A stretch of 64,000 nt of DNA from Tetramitus jugosus (Eukaryota > Heterolobosea > Eutetramitea > Acrasida > Vahlkampfiidae), in NCBI GenBank assembly GCA_937625935.1, contig OW569390.1, positions 1 to 64,000 of the forward strand, written 5' to 3'. Shown here one piece after another: positions 53,201-63,155 of the stretch; position 1 is the stretch's first letter, and every line of letters begins with the position of its first letter. The translations under genes and the position numbers were made by a program. The notes below the pieces were generated by a model. The model had not been told where the DNA came from and did not search any database. It saw only the letters and a program-made list of their open reading frames with translations.

Positions 53201-55498
53201 ATGAATCAAACACTAGAAATTCCATTACTCTCAGACGACGATGAAGATCTCACATTCAACGACGCTCAAAACTTGGCCCTCTCACTCAGTCTCTCTCATC
53301 ATCACTCTTCTCCATCATCACCATCATCACACATCAATAACACCAATAACACCAATAATCAAACAACAACAAGTAATATACCATTAGGTAAAACAAGTAG
53401 TCAAGATGATACTAACAACAACAATAACAATATGATAAAATCAACAACAAGTACAACGAGATCACTTCCAAGGTCTCTCATGGATATTTTTCCTGATCAT
53501 AAACCAAGAAGAACGACAACTGTGGCTCAAAAAATGAAAAAATCATCTTCTTCTTCCTCATCACCATTGAATGATAATGATATTACTATACCAACCACTA
53601 GTACTAATAGTAGTAGTAGTAAAAGTAGTAGTAATTTTACGAAACCTAAATTCAAGGTCATGTCACCTTCTTCCTCTCAATCATCATCATCATCTACTAC
53701 TACTACTACTACTAGTGACGACAACAATGATACTAAACTAAATAAGAAAAAATCATCATTAGTGACTCAACAAGTACAAGATGAAAAATTTATGAAACGA
53801 GTATTGTTCACAGTATCAGGCATAGGTCCAGAAAGAGCTCAATTAAGAGACACTGCATCCAAATATGGAGCCAAATATAGTAACGACTATACTCGTGCAG
53901 TCACGCATGTTGTTGTTGCAAATGATCGTCCATTGTTGACATCAGACAAGGTCAAGAGTGCAATCAAGGACGGAAAAATTGTTGTAAAGCAATCTTGGAT
54001 TGAAGATTGTCATCGAGCAGGTAAACTCTTGCCTGAAATCAAGTACACTGTCGGAAGTGCAAGTGGAAATGATGATAAAAGAAGGAATAGAAAATTTTTG
54101 GCAGGATCGGACGATGATGAAGAGGATGATGATGATGATGATGAAGAGGAGGAAGAGGATCGGGTGAGTAGTAAGAGAGGAAAAAAACGATCCATGATTG
54201 ATAATATAGCAGGTGAAGATGAAATTGATGATTGGAGTGATGATGGAGATGATGGTGATGATGATGAAGATGACGGGTGGAGACCCGGGTTAGCAAGTGA
54301 TGATGAAGATTATGTTCCACCGTCAAAGGTTGCCAAACGGTTTGATCGTCGTGTAAAATCATCATCAAATGATGATCGAAAGAAGACGATGAATAATAAG
54401 CATAAGAATGATAGCTCTGCAGTGCAGTCATCTTTGTCGTCATCATCCTCTGGTTTCTCACTGGCAAGTTTCAAAACAAAGTCATCTCAGATCCAAGAAC
54501 AAAAACCGTTTCTTTCTGATAGTGATAACACTGATATTGAAGATGATGGTGATTCAAAGATGATGAACACTAGTGCCTCTGCTTCGTCTTCATTCAAGAA
54601 TAATCATACATCATTGGCTGATCAACAACCAAGTGATGACAACAATGATAATGATGACACTCAGGTGATGGATCCAGTGGAATTGGACACGAAACCAGTT
54701 CAATCATCGTCATCGTCAGCTTCATCATCATTTGTACCATCCAATTTTGTTCCACTTTCGCAAGGCAATCAGAACAGAAGAGGCTCAAGTACCACCAGTA
54801 CTAATAACAATAACAATAATACTAATACCAGTGCTTATGAATGGCTGGCAGACATATTCAATGAACCAATCATGCAAAAGTTTTACGAGTCATACAATGC
54901 GGAAGATGGACTCAAGAGCAGAACAAAGTTTGTGCCATTTGTGAGAGAAACCTTTGATCGTGCGTACAAATCAGTCTCAAATACGGGAAGATTGGATGGA
55001 TTCTATGACGAATGGGAGTATGCGATATCACTACCGCGATGTATTATTCGATTGAACCGAGAGTTGTCGTCAGACAAGGACAAAATGCTACAGTATATTC
55101 CTATTTTGAAGCAAGTATGCTTGAAGATTGCATCTAATTTATCGGGTGAAAAGTTGGAGGAAGAACCAAAGCCAGTAGCTGCGCATGTTGCTTCGCCCAA
55201 CAAGAACTTGTCGAGTATCTTCACAGGTTTGCATTTCCATTTGAGCGATATGTTGAGCAGAGATGAAAAGCGAAGTCTAATGAGATCAATTGTCGCAGGT
55301 GATGGTGATGTTCATGGAGATTTCGAGAAGAGCAAGGATATTGTGACACACATTATTGCACCAGGTGATGCCAATCCAGCACAAATCAGAAGCGCCTACC
55401 AGAACACTGGAGCCAAAATCCTGGAGCCACTATTCGTCCAGCAATGCGTCAGAAGAAAGAAGATTGTAGATGCAGATCCATTCCTGTTACTCGACTGA
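53201..55498 (+). CDS. XRCC1-like protein with two BRCT domains
   Basis: 765 residues from ATG 53201 (MNQTLEIPLLSDDDED). The N-terminal 190 residues are low-complexity (Ser, Asn, Thr, His). BRCT1 (about 193-286) has VSGIGPERAQLRDTASKYGA, THVVVAND and VVKQSWIEDCHRAGKLLPE. The LRDxAxxxGAKY and WxxDCHxxxxxLPE patterns match XRCC1 BRCT1, which binds poly-ADP-ribose and PARP1. A long acidic and Ser-rich linker follows, then a helical region (about 545-650) and a second BRCT (about 667-763, with IFTGLHFHLSDM and THIIAPGD). The XRCC1 N-terminal polymerase-beta-binding domain is absent. A likely scaffold for base-excision and single-strand break repair, nuclear. Confidence 0.7.
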   Translation: MNQTLEIPLLSDDDEDLTFNDAQNLALSLSLSHHHSSPSSPSSHINNTNNTNNQTTTSNIPLGKTSSQDDTNNNNNNMIKSTTSTTRSLPRSLMDIFPDHKPRRTTTVAQKMKKSSSSSSSPLNDNDITIPTTSTNSSSSKSSSNFTKPKFKVMSPSSSQSSSSSTTTTTTSDDNNDTKLNKKKSSLVTQQVQDEKFMKRVLFTVSGIGPERAQLRDTASKYGAKYSNDYTRAVTHVVVANDRPLLTSDKVKSAIKDGKIVVKQSWIEDCHRAGKLLPEIKYTVGSASGNDDKRRNRKFLAGSDDDEEDDDDDDEEEEEDRVSSKRGKKRSMIDNIAGEDEIDDWSDDGDDGDDDEDDGWRPGLASDDEDYVPPSKVAKRFDRRVKSSSNDDRKKTMNNKHKNDSSAVQSSLSSSSSGFSLASFKTKSSQIQEQKPFLSDSDNTDIEDDGDSKMMNTSASASSSFKNNHTSLADQQPSDDNNDNDDTQVMDPVELDTKPVQSSSSSASSSFVPSNFVPLSQGNQNRRGSSTTSTNNNNNNTNTSAYEWLADIFNEPIMQKFYESYNAEDGLKSRTKFVPFVRETFDRAYKSVSNTGRLDGFYDEWEYAISLPRCIIRLNRELSSDKDKMLQYIPILKQVCLKIASNLSGEKLEEEPKPVAAHVASPNKNLSSIFTGLHFHLSDMLSRDEKRSLMRSIVAGDGDVHGDFEKSKDIVTHIIAPGDANPAQIRSAYQNTGAKILEPLFVQQCVRRKKIVDADPFLLLD

Positions 55499-55562
55499 AG
55501 AGTATTGTACACAACAAATTGTCTGATGAAATAAAACATTGAATATTTAATTGTATCACTGT

Positions 55563-57092
55563 CTACTTCTTGAGCAATCCCTTCTTTGCTTTGATTTGCT
55601 TCATCTTGTTCTGCTTTGTAATCTTTTGTTTCAGTTGCTTGCTCTTGTTCTTTCTCTCCAAGAAGGTCTTCTTGTCCGCTCTCATACCAGCATAAGGATT
55701 GGCAGAAGTGGATGCATCTGCTTCGATCATTGCCTTTGCTGCAGCAGGCTTCTTCATATTCTTGTCTCTGAACGATTGCTTGTTTGCTCTCTCCTTCTTT
55801 GCTTCTTCTCTCTTCTTCTTTGCTTCCTTCACCTTCATGGCAGCAGAGTTTGATCGCGTAATACGGATCATATTTTCTCCCACTCTAAAATGTTCACTCT
55901 TGGTACATGCCAACGATGCGTCATCCTCATCACTAAACATGACAAATCCAAAGCCCCGTGATCTCTGAGTCTCCGCATCTCTCACAATTCTCACACGATC
56001 CACCTTTAGTCCCATCTTCTTCTCAAACAATGACCAAACATCTTCATCATCAATCTCAAATGGCAAATTACCCAAAAAGACGGATCGACCATGATCTCTC
56101 TTTGTCAATTGCTTGTGCTCTGTGAATGAACCATCATAATTGGTCACAAAATCAACAATCAAATGTCTTCCTTCAAAAACAGTTGCATTGAGTGATTTGA
56201 CTGCATTTTCCATTTGTTGTCTCATGATGACTGCTTGTTCATCAGTCATTATCACTACTGCAGCTGCTTCTGTTGCTGTTTTTTCTACTACTTTTTCAGT
56301 TGCAGCCTCTTCAGTCACTTCTTCTCTTGGATCCTTTCTCTTCAATAGTGGGACAGCAAAAACAACATATGCATTGGCAAATGGCTTTTGCTTCATATTG
56401 GAACTGTGACTCACAAGTGCAATTTTTCTGTTTTGTGTCTTTGCATCTCTGACTGCAATATTTCTCACACGAACCGTTTCTACTTTGCCAAATGGCTCAA
56501 ACAAGTTACGGATTTGTTTTTGTGCCTTTTTGACTTTTTTGTCCAAAATTGGGAAATTTCCGACAAAGAGTGTACGGTCGGAGAAATCAGCCTTCTTGAC
56601 ATATCTTCGTTCATCCATTTCCTTCTTTTTTTGTTTCTTGAGGTCACGTGTTTCTCTGAATTGTGACTTTTCAGCGTTATCTTCATTGGTATTCTCTTCT
56701 GTTTGTTGTTCATTGTTTTCATTAGAGCTATTGTCGTTGTTGGTGGTTGCAGCGTTTGCTTCCTCCGCCGTAGTTGTTGTCGTTTCGGATTTCTCCGTCG
56801 ATTTTTGTTTCTTGTTTTGGGTGTTTTTGTCCGACTTATTATTTCGCTTTCTTTTTTGAGCGGCGGCGCCAGACTTCTTGGCGGCAGCAGGTGCGGTTGC
56901 TGGAGACGACAATTGTTTCAATGCATTCGAAGATAATTTTTCCTGTGGTTTCACTGGTTGAGCTTTTGTTCCAAAAATTTGTTCAGTAAAAGTGGAGGAT
57001 GATGATGAAAGACCGTTGTTGTTATTGGTGGTGCTGCTGCTGGAAGAGAACAGAGCAGAAATGTCTCCTACTTTATATGCGTCAGTAGTCAT
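55563..57092 (-). CDS. RBM34/Nop12-like nucleolar RNA-binding protein
   Basis: 509 residues. Two RRM domains: RRM1 with TLFVGNFPI (RNP2, about 174-182) and ANAYVVF (RNP1, about 240), and RRM2 with SVFLGNLPF (RNP2, about 341-349) and RGFGFVMF (RNP1, about 381-388). The long spacer in RRM1, the RDHGRSVFLGNLPFEIDDED junction and the Lys-rich C-terminus (KKREEAKKERANKQSFRDKN) match yeast Nop12 and human RBM34, which act in 25S/28S rRNA processing. The N-terminal 160 residues are low-complexity with basic NLS-like clusters (KRKRNNKS). It converges with the XRCC1-like gene, 64 bp between stops. Confidence 0.85.
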   Translation of the reverse strand: MTTDAYKVGDISALFSSSSSTTNNNNGLSSSSSTFTEQIFGTKAQPVKPQEKLSSNALKQLSSPATAPAAAKKSGAAAQKRKRNNKSDKNTQNKKQKSTEKSETTTTTAEEANAATTNNDNSSNENNEQQTEENTNEDNAEKSQFRETRDLKKQKKKEMDERRYVKKADFSDRTLFVGNFPILDKKVKKAQKQIRNLFEPFGKVETVRVRNIAVRDAKTQNRKIALVSHSSNMKQKPFANAYVVFAVPLLKRKDPREEVTEEAATEKVVEKTATEAAAVVIMTDEQAVIMRQQMENAVKSLNATVFEGRHLIVDFVTNYDGSFTEHKQLTKRDHGRSVFLGNLPFEIDDEDVWSLFEKKMGLKVDRVRIVRDAETQRSRGFGFVMFSDEDDASLACTKSEHFRVGENMIRITRSNSAAMKVKEAKKKREEAKKERANKQSFRDKNMKKPAAAKAMIEADASTSANPYAGMRADKKTFLERKNKSKQLKQKITKQNKMKQIKAKKGLLKK

Positions 57093-57365
57093 GGTCGTTT
57101 TTGTGCGTGTGGTTGTTTTTTTTGCTTTTCTGTGTGGAAAAAAATTGAAGTCTTTTGTGGTTCAATGAAATTGTGCATTGTCGCAAATTTGCTTTGTCAC
57201 GTGATTGGTTCATGAAGCTCTTGGTTGTAGCGCGACTTTTTATGAATGCCTGGATAACTTAAGAGTGCTTACATGATGGTAGTGAACAGATCTACCTCGA
57301 AGATGATCTGAACATGCTTCTCGTTCGTTTTCAGCTGATCTTGAAAAAACAAAATAAAAATAATA

Positions 57366-58223
57366 ATGAAGCACCATCAAAGATCAAGTGATGATCATCA
57401 TCATGGTGATGACAAAGGACAACAGATACTAAAGGAACAAGAAGAAAAATTGGAGAGTCTTCAATCCAAACTTGTTCAAAAACAACAAAAGCTTGGCATA
57501 CCATGCTTTATTAGCTCTGATGATTTTTTCAATAAGAATCAAGAGTTTAGAGTCTGGTTGCTCAACAGACACAAGCCCAAGAAGGGAAAATCCAAAAAGC
57601 ACCATCGATCTTCACGCAGCAGCGATCGTTTTGAGGAATTGAGCACGAATCGCGCCAAGAAATTATTTGAAAAATTTGTAAAAAAGTGGAATGACGGAAA
57701 ATTAGATGAGGCGTTGTATCGCGGCCTGCGATCTACGGAATTGAGCAATAGTGAACGAACGACGTTTCATTGGAATTTGAAGGATGTGAGTCAGTTTGAG
57801 TTGGACCTTTGTCGTGATAGTGTTGATACCAATACATTTGACATGGATTGGAATCAACAACGACAACAGGAGCTTCAACAACAAAAGAAGCAACATTCTT
57901 CGTCATCGGGTGATGGTCATCAAGGAGGCAAGGGTACAGGTAGTTCACATCGTCGTCGTGGTGAATATGACGATGATGAATATGATGATAGTCGTCCATC
58001 ATCAGTTGGTGATCGCATCATGGCTCAAGAAGGTAAACAAGCAAGTAAGCAGAGAGACAACAGAATGTACAGAAAGAGAAGAAGAGAAGATTTGGAAGAG
58101 TTGGCGCCAAGACCAGATCCAGGAAGCTATGAGGCAAAAAGACAAAAGCAACGGATGACTCACGAGAAGATACACGGAAGTAGAGATGCACTGAGTGATG
58201 ATGAATATGGTTCTTACATGTAA
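57366..58223 (+). CDS. Charged nuclear-type protein of unknown function
   Basis: 285 residues. Residues about 25-50 are a coiled coil (QILKEQEEKLESLQSKLVQK). Next comes a compact region with DDFFNKNQEFRVWLLNR and AKKLFEKFVKKWNDGKLDEA (about 55-125), a pattern (FxxNxEFRxWL then FxxFxKxWNxGKL) also present in a widespread eukaryotic nuclear family of unknown function that I cannot name with certainty. The C-terminal half is basic and acidic low-complexity (YRKRRREDLEELAPRPDPGS) with several NLS-like clusters. Possibly RNA-processing related. No membrane or signal segments. Confidence 0.6.
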   Translation: MKHHQRSSDDHHHGDDKGQQILKEQEEKLESLQSKLVQKQQKLGIPCFISSDDFFNKNQEFRVWLLNRHKPKKGKSKKHHRSSRSSDRFEELSTNRAKKLFEKFVKKWNDGKLDEALYRGLRSTELSNSERTTFHWNLKDVSQFELDLCRDSVDTNTFDMDWNQQRQQELQQQKKQHSSSSGDGHQGGKGTGSSHRRRGEYDDDEYDDSRPSSVGDRIMAQEGKQASKQRDNRMYRKRRREDLEELAPRPDPGSYEAKRQKQRMTHEKIHGSRDALSDDEYGSYM

Positions 58224-58674
58224 ATATGATTGTTCGACAAATACCTGACCTGCAGATTTGCAAAAAGCCATTATCAGACGAACCCCACCTGTGAAGTGAG
58301 GCCTTTTCCGTTATTTCTTATCATTGCAGTGGCGAAGGGTACGCAGACGGCGGTCTGACTCATACAAATCCCCACCCATGCACCGATCAAGTGCATGCGC
58401 ATCATGTGCTACTGGCAAGTTACACATGTACGACGCGGCTATACCGGCTCTTCCAAAGCAACAGTTGTCATCATATAGTAGGCGTAACAGAATCACTGTC
58501 AGCGCGTTCATTACTTTCAAGCCGCTCAAAATTTTGTTTCGAAAAAAATGTGGTTTCACTGGCAACAATGGAGGTCCAAATTCGCCTGTATGCATTTCTT
58601 ATTCCTGCCATCAACAACAGACAAATGAATGCTCACTACTTTTTATGTTATTTATTTCGTTAGTTGTAAACAAT
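58224..58674. other. Convergent intergenic region, locally GC-richer
   Basis: 450 bp between the convergent ends of the charged nuclear protein and eRF3. The segment about 58320-58460 is richer in GC than average. I searched it for tRNA, 5S and snRNA signatures by eye and found none. A long plus-strand frame begins here but is antisense to eRF3. Confidence 0.5.
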
Positions 58675-60054
58675 TTAATTGAGTGGCTTGATAGCAGTGA
58701 CCTTACCAACACCAATAGTCTTACCCTCTCGAATGGTAAATCTGCCCATCTGTGGCAAGTTTTCAAACTTCTCCAGACATACAGACTTCTCCAACTCGAA
58801 CTTGACGAGCAACAGATCCTTGGTCTTACCAAACTTTGGTGGCTCTGGCAGCTTCTTACCAGTCTTCTTGTCCAACTTTGCAATAATCTTTGTAACTGTC
58901 ACGTGTTCGACAGCAGTGTGAACGTGAAGAACAGCAGTGTAACCAGAACTGAACAATGGCTTGTCCAACACCATGAATTGACCAATGAATTCCTTGACTG
59001 GCAACAATGGATTGGCTTCATCGCACAACACATGTCCAGCAGACACTTCAATATCATCACCCTTGATATAAATGGCAACATTCTCACCTGGGTTCACCAA
59101 CTCGTAATCATCATCGTGACATCTCAGTCCAATGACTTCAACCTTGGTCTTGTTTGGCATCAGAACACACTTTTGTCCAACGTGAATTCTACCAGATTCA
59201 ACCTTTCCCAGAATCACAGTAGTTCCTCTCTCCTTGTACTTGTCAATAATAGGGACACGCAATGGTCCATCAGGGCTTCTGTTTGTTGGCTTCATATCGT
59301 CCATTGTTTGAATAAAAGCGCTGCCCTTGTACCATGGACAAATGGTTGGACTGATCGGTTCGAGCAAATTGGCACCCGTGTAACCAGACACTGGAATAAA
59401 TGTCAATTGCTTGCCTGGATTGTATCCTACGCCCTTCAAGAATGGTGTGAGCTTACCCACAATATCATCATATCTCTCTTGACTCCACTCAACAGTTGGA
59501 TCATCCATCTTGTTAATCACAACAACCAATTGATCAATACCAAGAGTCTTTGCAAGTGTAGCATGTTCTCTCGTTTGTCCATCCTTTTCGAAACCAGACT
59601 CAAACTCACCCTTCTTTGCACTAATGACCAAAACTCCGATATCGGCCTGAGCGGCTCCACCAATCATGTTTGGAACGTAGGCACGATGACCAGGTGCATC
59701 CAAAATGGTGTATCGCTTACGTTCAGTCTCAAAATGAGCTCTTCCTACCTCTACAGTCTTACCCTTTTCTCTCTCATCTTCGCCACAGTCCAAAACAAAG
59801 GCCAAGAACCAAGAATCTCTTCCCTTTTCCTTTGCTTCTCTCTCATATTTTTCAATTGTTCTCTGATCGACCATACCAGTCGTGTACAAGAGTTGACCAC
59901 CTAGAGTCGACTTTCCTGCATCCACGTGACCAATAAAGACAATGTTGATGTGTTCTCTCGTGTCATATGTGTATTGTTTGCCGTTGAGTTCCATCTTGGC
60001 AAGTTGTTTCTCAACTCTTCTTACAGACATTTCGTCTTCTCCGTTCTCTGCCAT
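58675..60054 (-). CDS. eRF3: Eukaryotic release factor 3 GTPase (eRF3/Sup35 core)
   Basis: 459 residues from an ATG after an A-rich leader. GTPase motifs: GHVDAGKST (P-loop), DAPGH (G3) and NKMD (G4). eRF3 rather than EF-1A or HBS1 is indicated by MVDQRTIEKYEREAKEKGRD, TVEVGRAHFETE, NMIGGAAQADIGVLVISAKK, NKMDDPTVEWSQERYD and the end FPQMGRFTIREGKTIGVGKV-like run (QMGRFTIREGKTIGVGK). It works with eRF1 to terminate translation in the cytosol. Only about 35 residues precede the G domain, so the PABP-binding/prion-type N-terminal extension of yeast and animal eRF3 is absent. Confidence 0.92.
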   Translation of the reverse strand: MAENGEDEMSVRRVEKQLAKMELNGKQYTYDTREHINIVFIGHVDAGKSTLGGQLLYTTGMVDQRTIEKYEREAKEKGRDSWFLAFVLDCGEDEREKGKTVEVGRAHFETERKRYTILDAPGHRAYVPNMIGGAAQADIGVLVISAKKGEFESGFEKDGQTREHATLAKTLGIDQLVVVINKMDDPTVEWSQERYDDIVGKLTPFLKGVGYNPGKQLTFIPVSGYTGANLLEPISPTICPWYKGSAFIQTMDDMKPTNRSPDGPLRVPIIDKYKERGTTVILGKVESGRIHVGQKCVLMPNKTKVEVIGLRCHDDDYELVNPGENVAIYIKGDDIEVSAGHVLCDEANPLLPVKEFIGQFMVLDKPLFSSGYTAVLHVHTAVEHVTVTKIIAKLDKKTGKKLPEPPKFGKTKDLLLVKFELEKSVCLEKFENLPQMGRFTIREGKTIGVGKVTAIKPLN

Positions 60055-60332
60055 TTTTTTTGTTTGTTGTTGTTATGAGTGATTGGTTGTTTGATTGTGT
60101 TTTTACTGCTGGCGAAACAGACACACGATAAAAAGCTTTTTTTTTGCGCGTGTGGTGATTGGTTGTTCAGCTGGTGTGTGAACACAATGGACGAGTCGGA
60201 GAAAATAGATACCCCAACAATCTCAATATGCGACCTTCAACAACGACGTTGAAACAATGTGGATACGATTTTATACAACAACTACGACTACCAGTCAAGA
60301 ATGCTGTGTCTAATGTTTTGAGAGAGCACAAT
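60055..60332. other. Intergenic between eRF3 and UTP15
   Basis: 278 bp on the promoter side of eRF3, with an A/C-rich leader. A T9 tract near 60138 stands next to GCGCG. No gene is seen. Confidence 0.5.
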
Positions 60333-62000
60333 TTATTGATGTGCATTGGAACGAATGAGAAGGTCGAGAACACCACGAATCTTGGCTGCACTTCTCAAGC
60401 TGTCCAGTTCATCCCGAACCTTTGCTTTCAGTGTCTTCCACAGGCGATCACAATTTGGAGATTGACCAATAGTTTCAGCATAAATGGCAATGACATGATT
60501 GGCCACAGGGATCAACACTCTATAGAATCGAATATCTGTTGCATATTCGGCCAAGAATTGCAATATTGGAGCAAGTTCTGCCTCATTTCTTGCATCGAGC
60601 GCATTCAAGAGTTCGTTACGTGACATGAGTTCAGTAATCAGTGCGACACCTAATTCTGGTTTTTCCTTGTAGTTTGTAACGGCGAGGTCGAGCGCAGCCT
60701 TGTAATTGAATCCTCCCAACTGTTTGCTAAACTTGTCGAGTGCAGCAGATCGGGTCTCTCTGTTCAATTCATTCTGTATAATCAATGGGGAAACCAGTGT
60801 CTTAAAGTTATCGTTCGTTACCGTTTCTTCAGAGTCTTCTCTCTTGGAGACAAAGCTGTCTTCTCTCACAGATTTTAACAACAACTTGTCGGCCGTGGCC
60901 ACAAACATGCGCTTATCATCAATGGACAAGTCAACTGCCAAAACAGACTTTTCAAACGTCTTTTCAAATCTCAAATCACCATTGTTTGCGCCCCAGACTC
61001 TCACACTACCGTCCAAACTTCCCGCAATAATAGAATCGCCTCTGCACGATACACAGTTCACTTCATCACCACCCCAAATCATCTCTTCATATCCAATGTC
61101 CCATACAGAGATACCTTCACCGGCACCTACAACCTTACCACTACCAATAACACCTACAGATCTCACAGCAGTATCCATCTTCCAACTTCTCACACTCTTG
61201 ACTGGTTGTTGTCTCAAATCCCATACTCGAACATAGTGATCCGCACATCCCGTCACAACCAACTTGTCACTAATGCTAGAGACACTTGTCGTGTAATCAT
61301 CGTGCTTCAACACGGTCAATGGTTGATCCGAGTGAGTCTGAGACAACAAGTGATAGTGAACATCGGTGGATGCACTCAACACGTGAGCCTCATCTGGAAA
61401 GTGAACACTAGAGACAGCGTACTTGTGACTATAAAAGAGACGCAATGGAACAGTGGCTCTCGCAGACTCAATACCTCTATAAATAGCAACGACACCTTGC
61501 TTGTTCATTGGCTTGGAAGGACAGAAACCACCGACACCAAACACGGAGGCATCCTTTCGAAACACGGCACTCGCAGCAGTTTGAGCCAATTTTGGCATTT
61601 TGTAAATTTTGACCTTTTTGGTGAATTCATCGACATAGTGCATCTGAGCAGCTTGACCACAAGTGTACAACCATTGATTAGGGTTGGTTGGATGAGCACA
61701 AATGTGACTCACATTTCCAAATGCATCAAATTTGTGCTTTTTAAAGTTTACAAAATTTTGGAACAAGTTGGAAGCGTTTTTTGTAGTGAGCTCTGTTCGA
61801 CTGTGAACATATTTTTTGTATTGACGCTTTGATAGACCCACATGCTTTTGAGCTTCTAATTCTGTTGCTTGTTGTTGTTTGAATAGTGGATCATTTTCTT
61901 GTCTTATTATTTTTTGACGTTCGGCACGAGCGAGTTGCAATCGAGATAAAATATTTTCTTCCTCCTTTTTTGAGCTGTTGACTTGCTTGGTGAGAAACAT
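60333..62000 (-). CDS. UTP15: UTP15-like WD40 protein of the small-subunit processome
   Basis: 555 residues. WD40 blades include VVTGCADHYVRVWDLRQQPV, GAGEGISVWDIGYEEMIW and SIIAGSLDGSVRVWGANNGD. The C-terminal domain (about 440-545: FNYKAALDLAVTNYKEKPEL, VALITELMSRNELLNALDAR, NEAELAPILQFLAEYATDIR) matches the UTP15 C-terminal helical domain that pairs with UTP17 in the t-UTP complex. UTP15 acts in the nucleolus in pre-18S rRNA processing. The first 80 residues are charged and helical, consistent with the family's extension before the propeller. Confidence 0.85.
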   Translation of the reverse strand: MFLTKQVNSSKKEEENILSRLQLARAERQKIIRQENDPLFKQQQATELEAQKHVGLSKRQYKKYVHSRTELTTKNASNLFQNFVNFKKHKFDAFGNVSHICAHPTNPNQWLYTCGQAAQMHYVDEFTKKVKIYKMPKLAQTAASAVFRKDASVFGVGGFCPSKPMNKQGVVAIYRGIESARATVPLRLFYSHKYAVSSVHFPDEAHVLSASTDVHYHLLSQTHSDQPLTVLKHDDYTTSVSSISDKLVVTGCADHYVRVWDLRQQPVKSVRSWKMDTAVRSVGVIGSGKVVGAGEGISVWDIGYEEMIWGGDEVNCVSCRGDSIIAGSLDGSVRVWGANNGDLRFEKTFEKSVLAVDLSIDDKRMFVATADKLLLKSVREDSFVSKREDSEETVTNDNFKTLVSPLIIQNELNRETRSAALDKFSKQLGGFNYKAALDLAVTNYKEKPELGVALITELMSRNELLNALDARNEAELAPILQFLAEYATDIRFYRVLIPVANHVIAIYAETIGQSPNCDRLWKTLKAKVRDELDSLRSAAKIRGVLDLLIRSNAHQ

Positions 62001-62243
62001 TTTTATCGTTTGGTGTTTGGTGTTATTGTGTGTTTGCTCTCGATTATTTTTTTTTCTGTGTGAAATTGTCCTCTGTTCATAAAGTTCCTTGAACCATCAG
62101 TCGGTGAAACAACAACGGGGAAACTTCAGTTTTTTGGGCGGTTCTGGGCGCCAACTACAAATGAGTCACCTGTGAAACCAAGTGTAACGAACTCGTTGTC
62201 AACAAAGCATTTTACTTGAACAAACACCTCACAAGAATTCTCA

Positions 62244-62654
62244 ATGTCATCCTATTATGAACAGAATCAAACGGTCACCATCAAAGGAAAGACCTTCAAG
62301 GTGACACCAAAAGAAAAGGAGGAGATGCTCAGAGCCACAGCTCCCACTCCAAAGTTCCTCGTGGATGACAAAGGTCACCTAGTAAACAGAAAAACAAACA
62401 GAAATGATGAGTTTCAGCAGAGTTCATCCTTCGCTCAGAAACCAAGAGAATGTGGTTCCCATGGATTCTCCTTCACCCCAGTCGGTTACAACGACTTTTC
62501 GGTGCGTTCCAATGTCATTCTAGAGGGAGTTAGACCTGGTATGAACAACACCAATCCATCTGCCTTCCAATACTTACCCAAAGTTCAAAATAATCAAACT
62601 ATGTCCATGTCCTATCGAGGTATGTTCCCATCCGATAAAGATACTTACGCGTGA
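62244..62654 (+). CDS. Small hypothetical protein
   Basis: 136 residues with a clean ATG. A basic N-terminal strand region (QTVTIKGKTFKVTPKEKEEM) is followed by a Pro/Gly/Asn-rich segment (HGFSFTPVGYNDFSVRSNVI) and YRGMFPSDKDTYA at the end. It lacks membrane segments or recognised domains. Its mix of short aromatic/proline motifs looks like microtubule-inner or flagellar small proteins, but that is only an impression. Confidence 0.5.
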   Translation: MSSYYEQNQTVTIKGKTFKVTPKEKEEMLRATAPTPKFLVDDKGHLVNRKTNRNDEFQQSSSFAQKPRECGSHGFSFTPVGYNDFSVRSNVILEGVRPGMNNTNPSAFQYLPKVQNNQTMSMSYRGMFPSDKDTYA

Positions 62655-63155
62655 GATCGAATCGTGCTAATCAATGATCAATTATAACTTGGCATCGTTT
62701 TCACTCAGTCCCGAAACCTGATTCCTCAGTGTTCAAGTAGGGCATGAGGACTCTAAGTACCATCAGATTCTTTGGTGAGAAACTGTACAGGAGTATTCGA
62801 TACAACAGACTCGAGTCGCATAAACAAATGACCTATTCTTAGATATCCTTGACAACTATCCACTCTTGGTCAGTTGAGTGTGGACAACTGGGAATGCAAT
62901 TCGGAATTGAGCTTCTATTGGAAGCTTTTTTCATCCAGGGTACTCTGTACATGATTTTACTCATCACATCTCACCCATGACAGATTTAGACAAGTCTAGT
63001 AAAGCCTCTCGGTTCACTCTGATCACCAACCCAGAACGTGCATTTCACAACTCGCCAAACCAATTCACCTACTCGAACAAAAAACTCCCAATTCCCATCC
63101 CACCAACATTGCCCAAACAAACAACAAACAACAAACACCATTTTTGAACCAAAGA
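62655..63155. other. Intergenic, nothing recognised
   Basis: 500 bp. No supported coding frame; the last 80 bp are A/C-rich, fitting the leader of the next gene. Confidence 0.5.

Noticed and set aside
58320-58460. GC-richer segment checked for tRNA, 5S rRNA or snRNA
   Set aside because: No T-loop, anticodon arm or box signatures could be placed.
58324-59904. 526-residue plus-strand ORF
   Set aside because: It lies almost wholly antisense to the eRF3 coding region, whose motifs are unambiguous; the long frame reflects codon bias.
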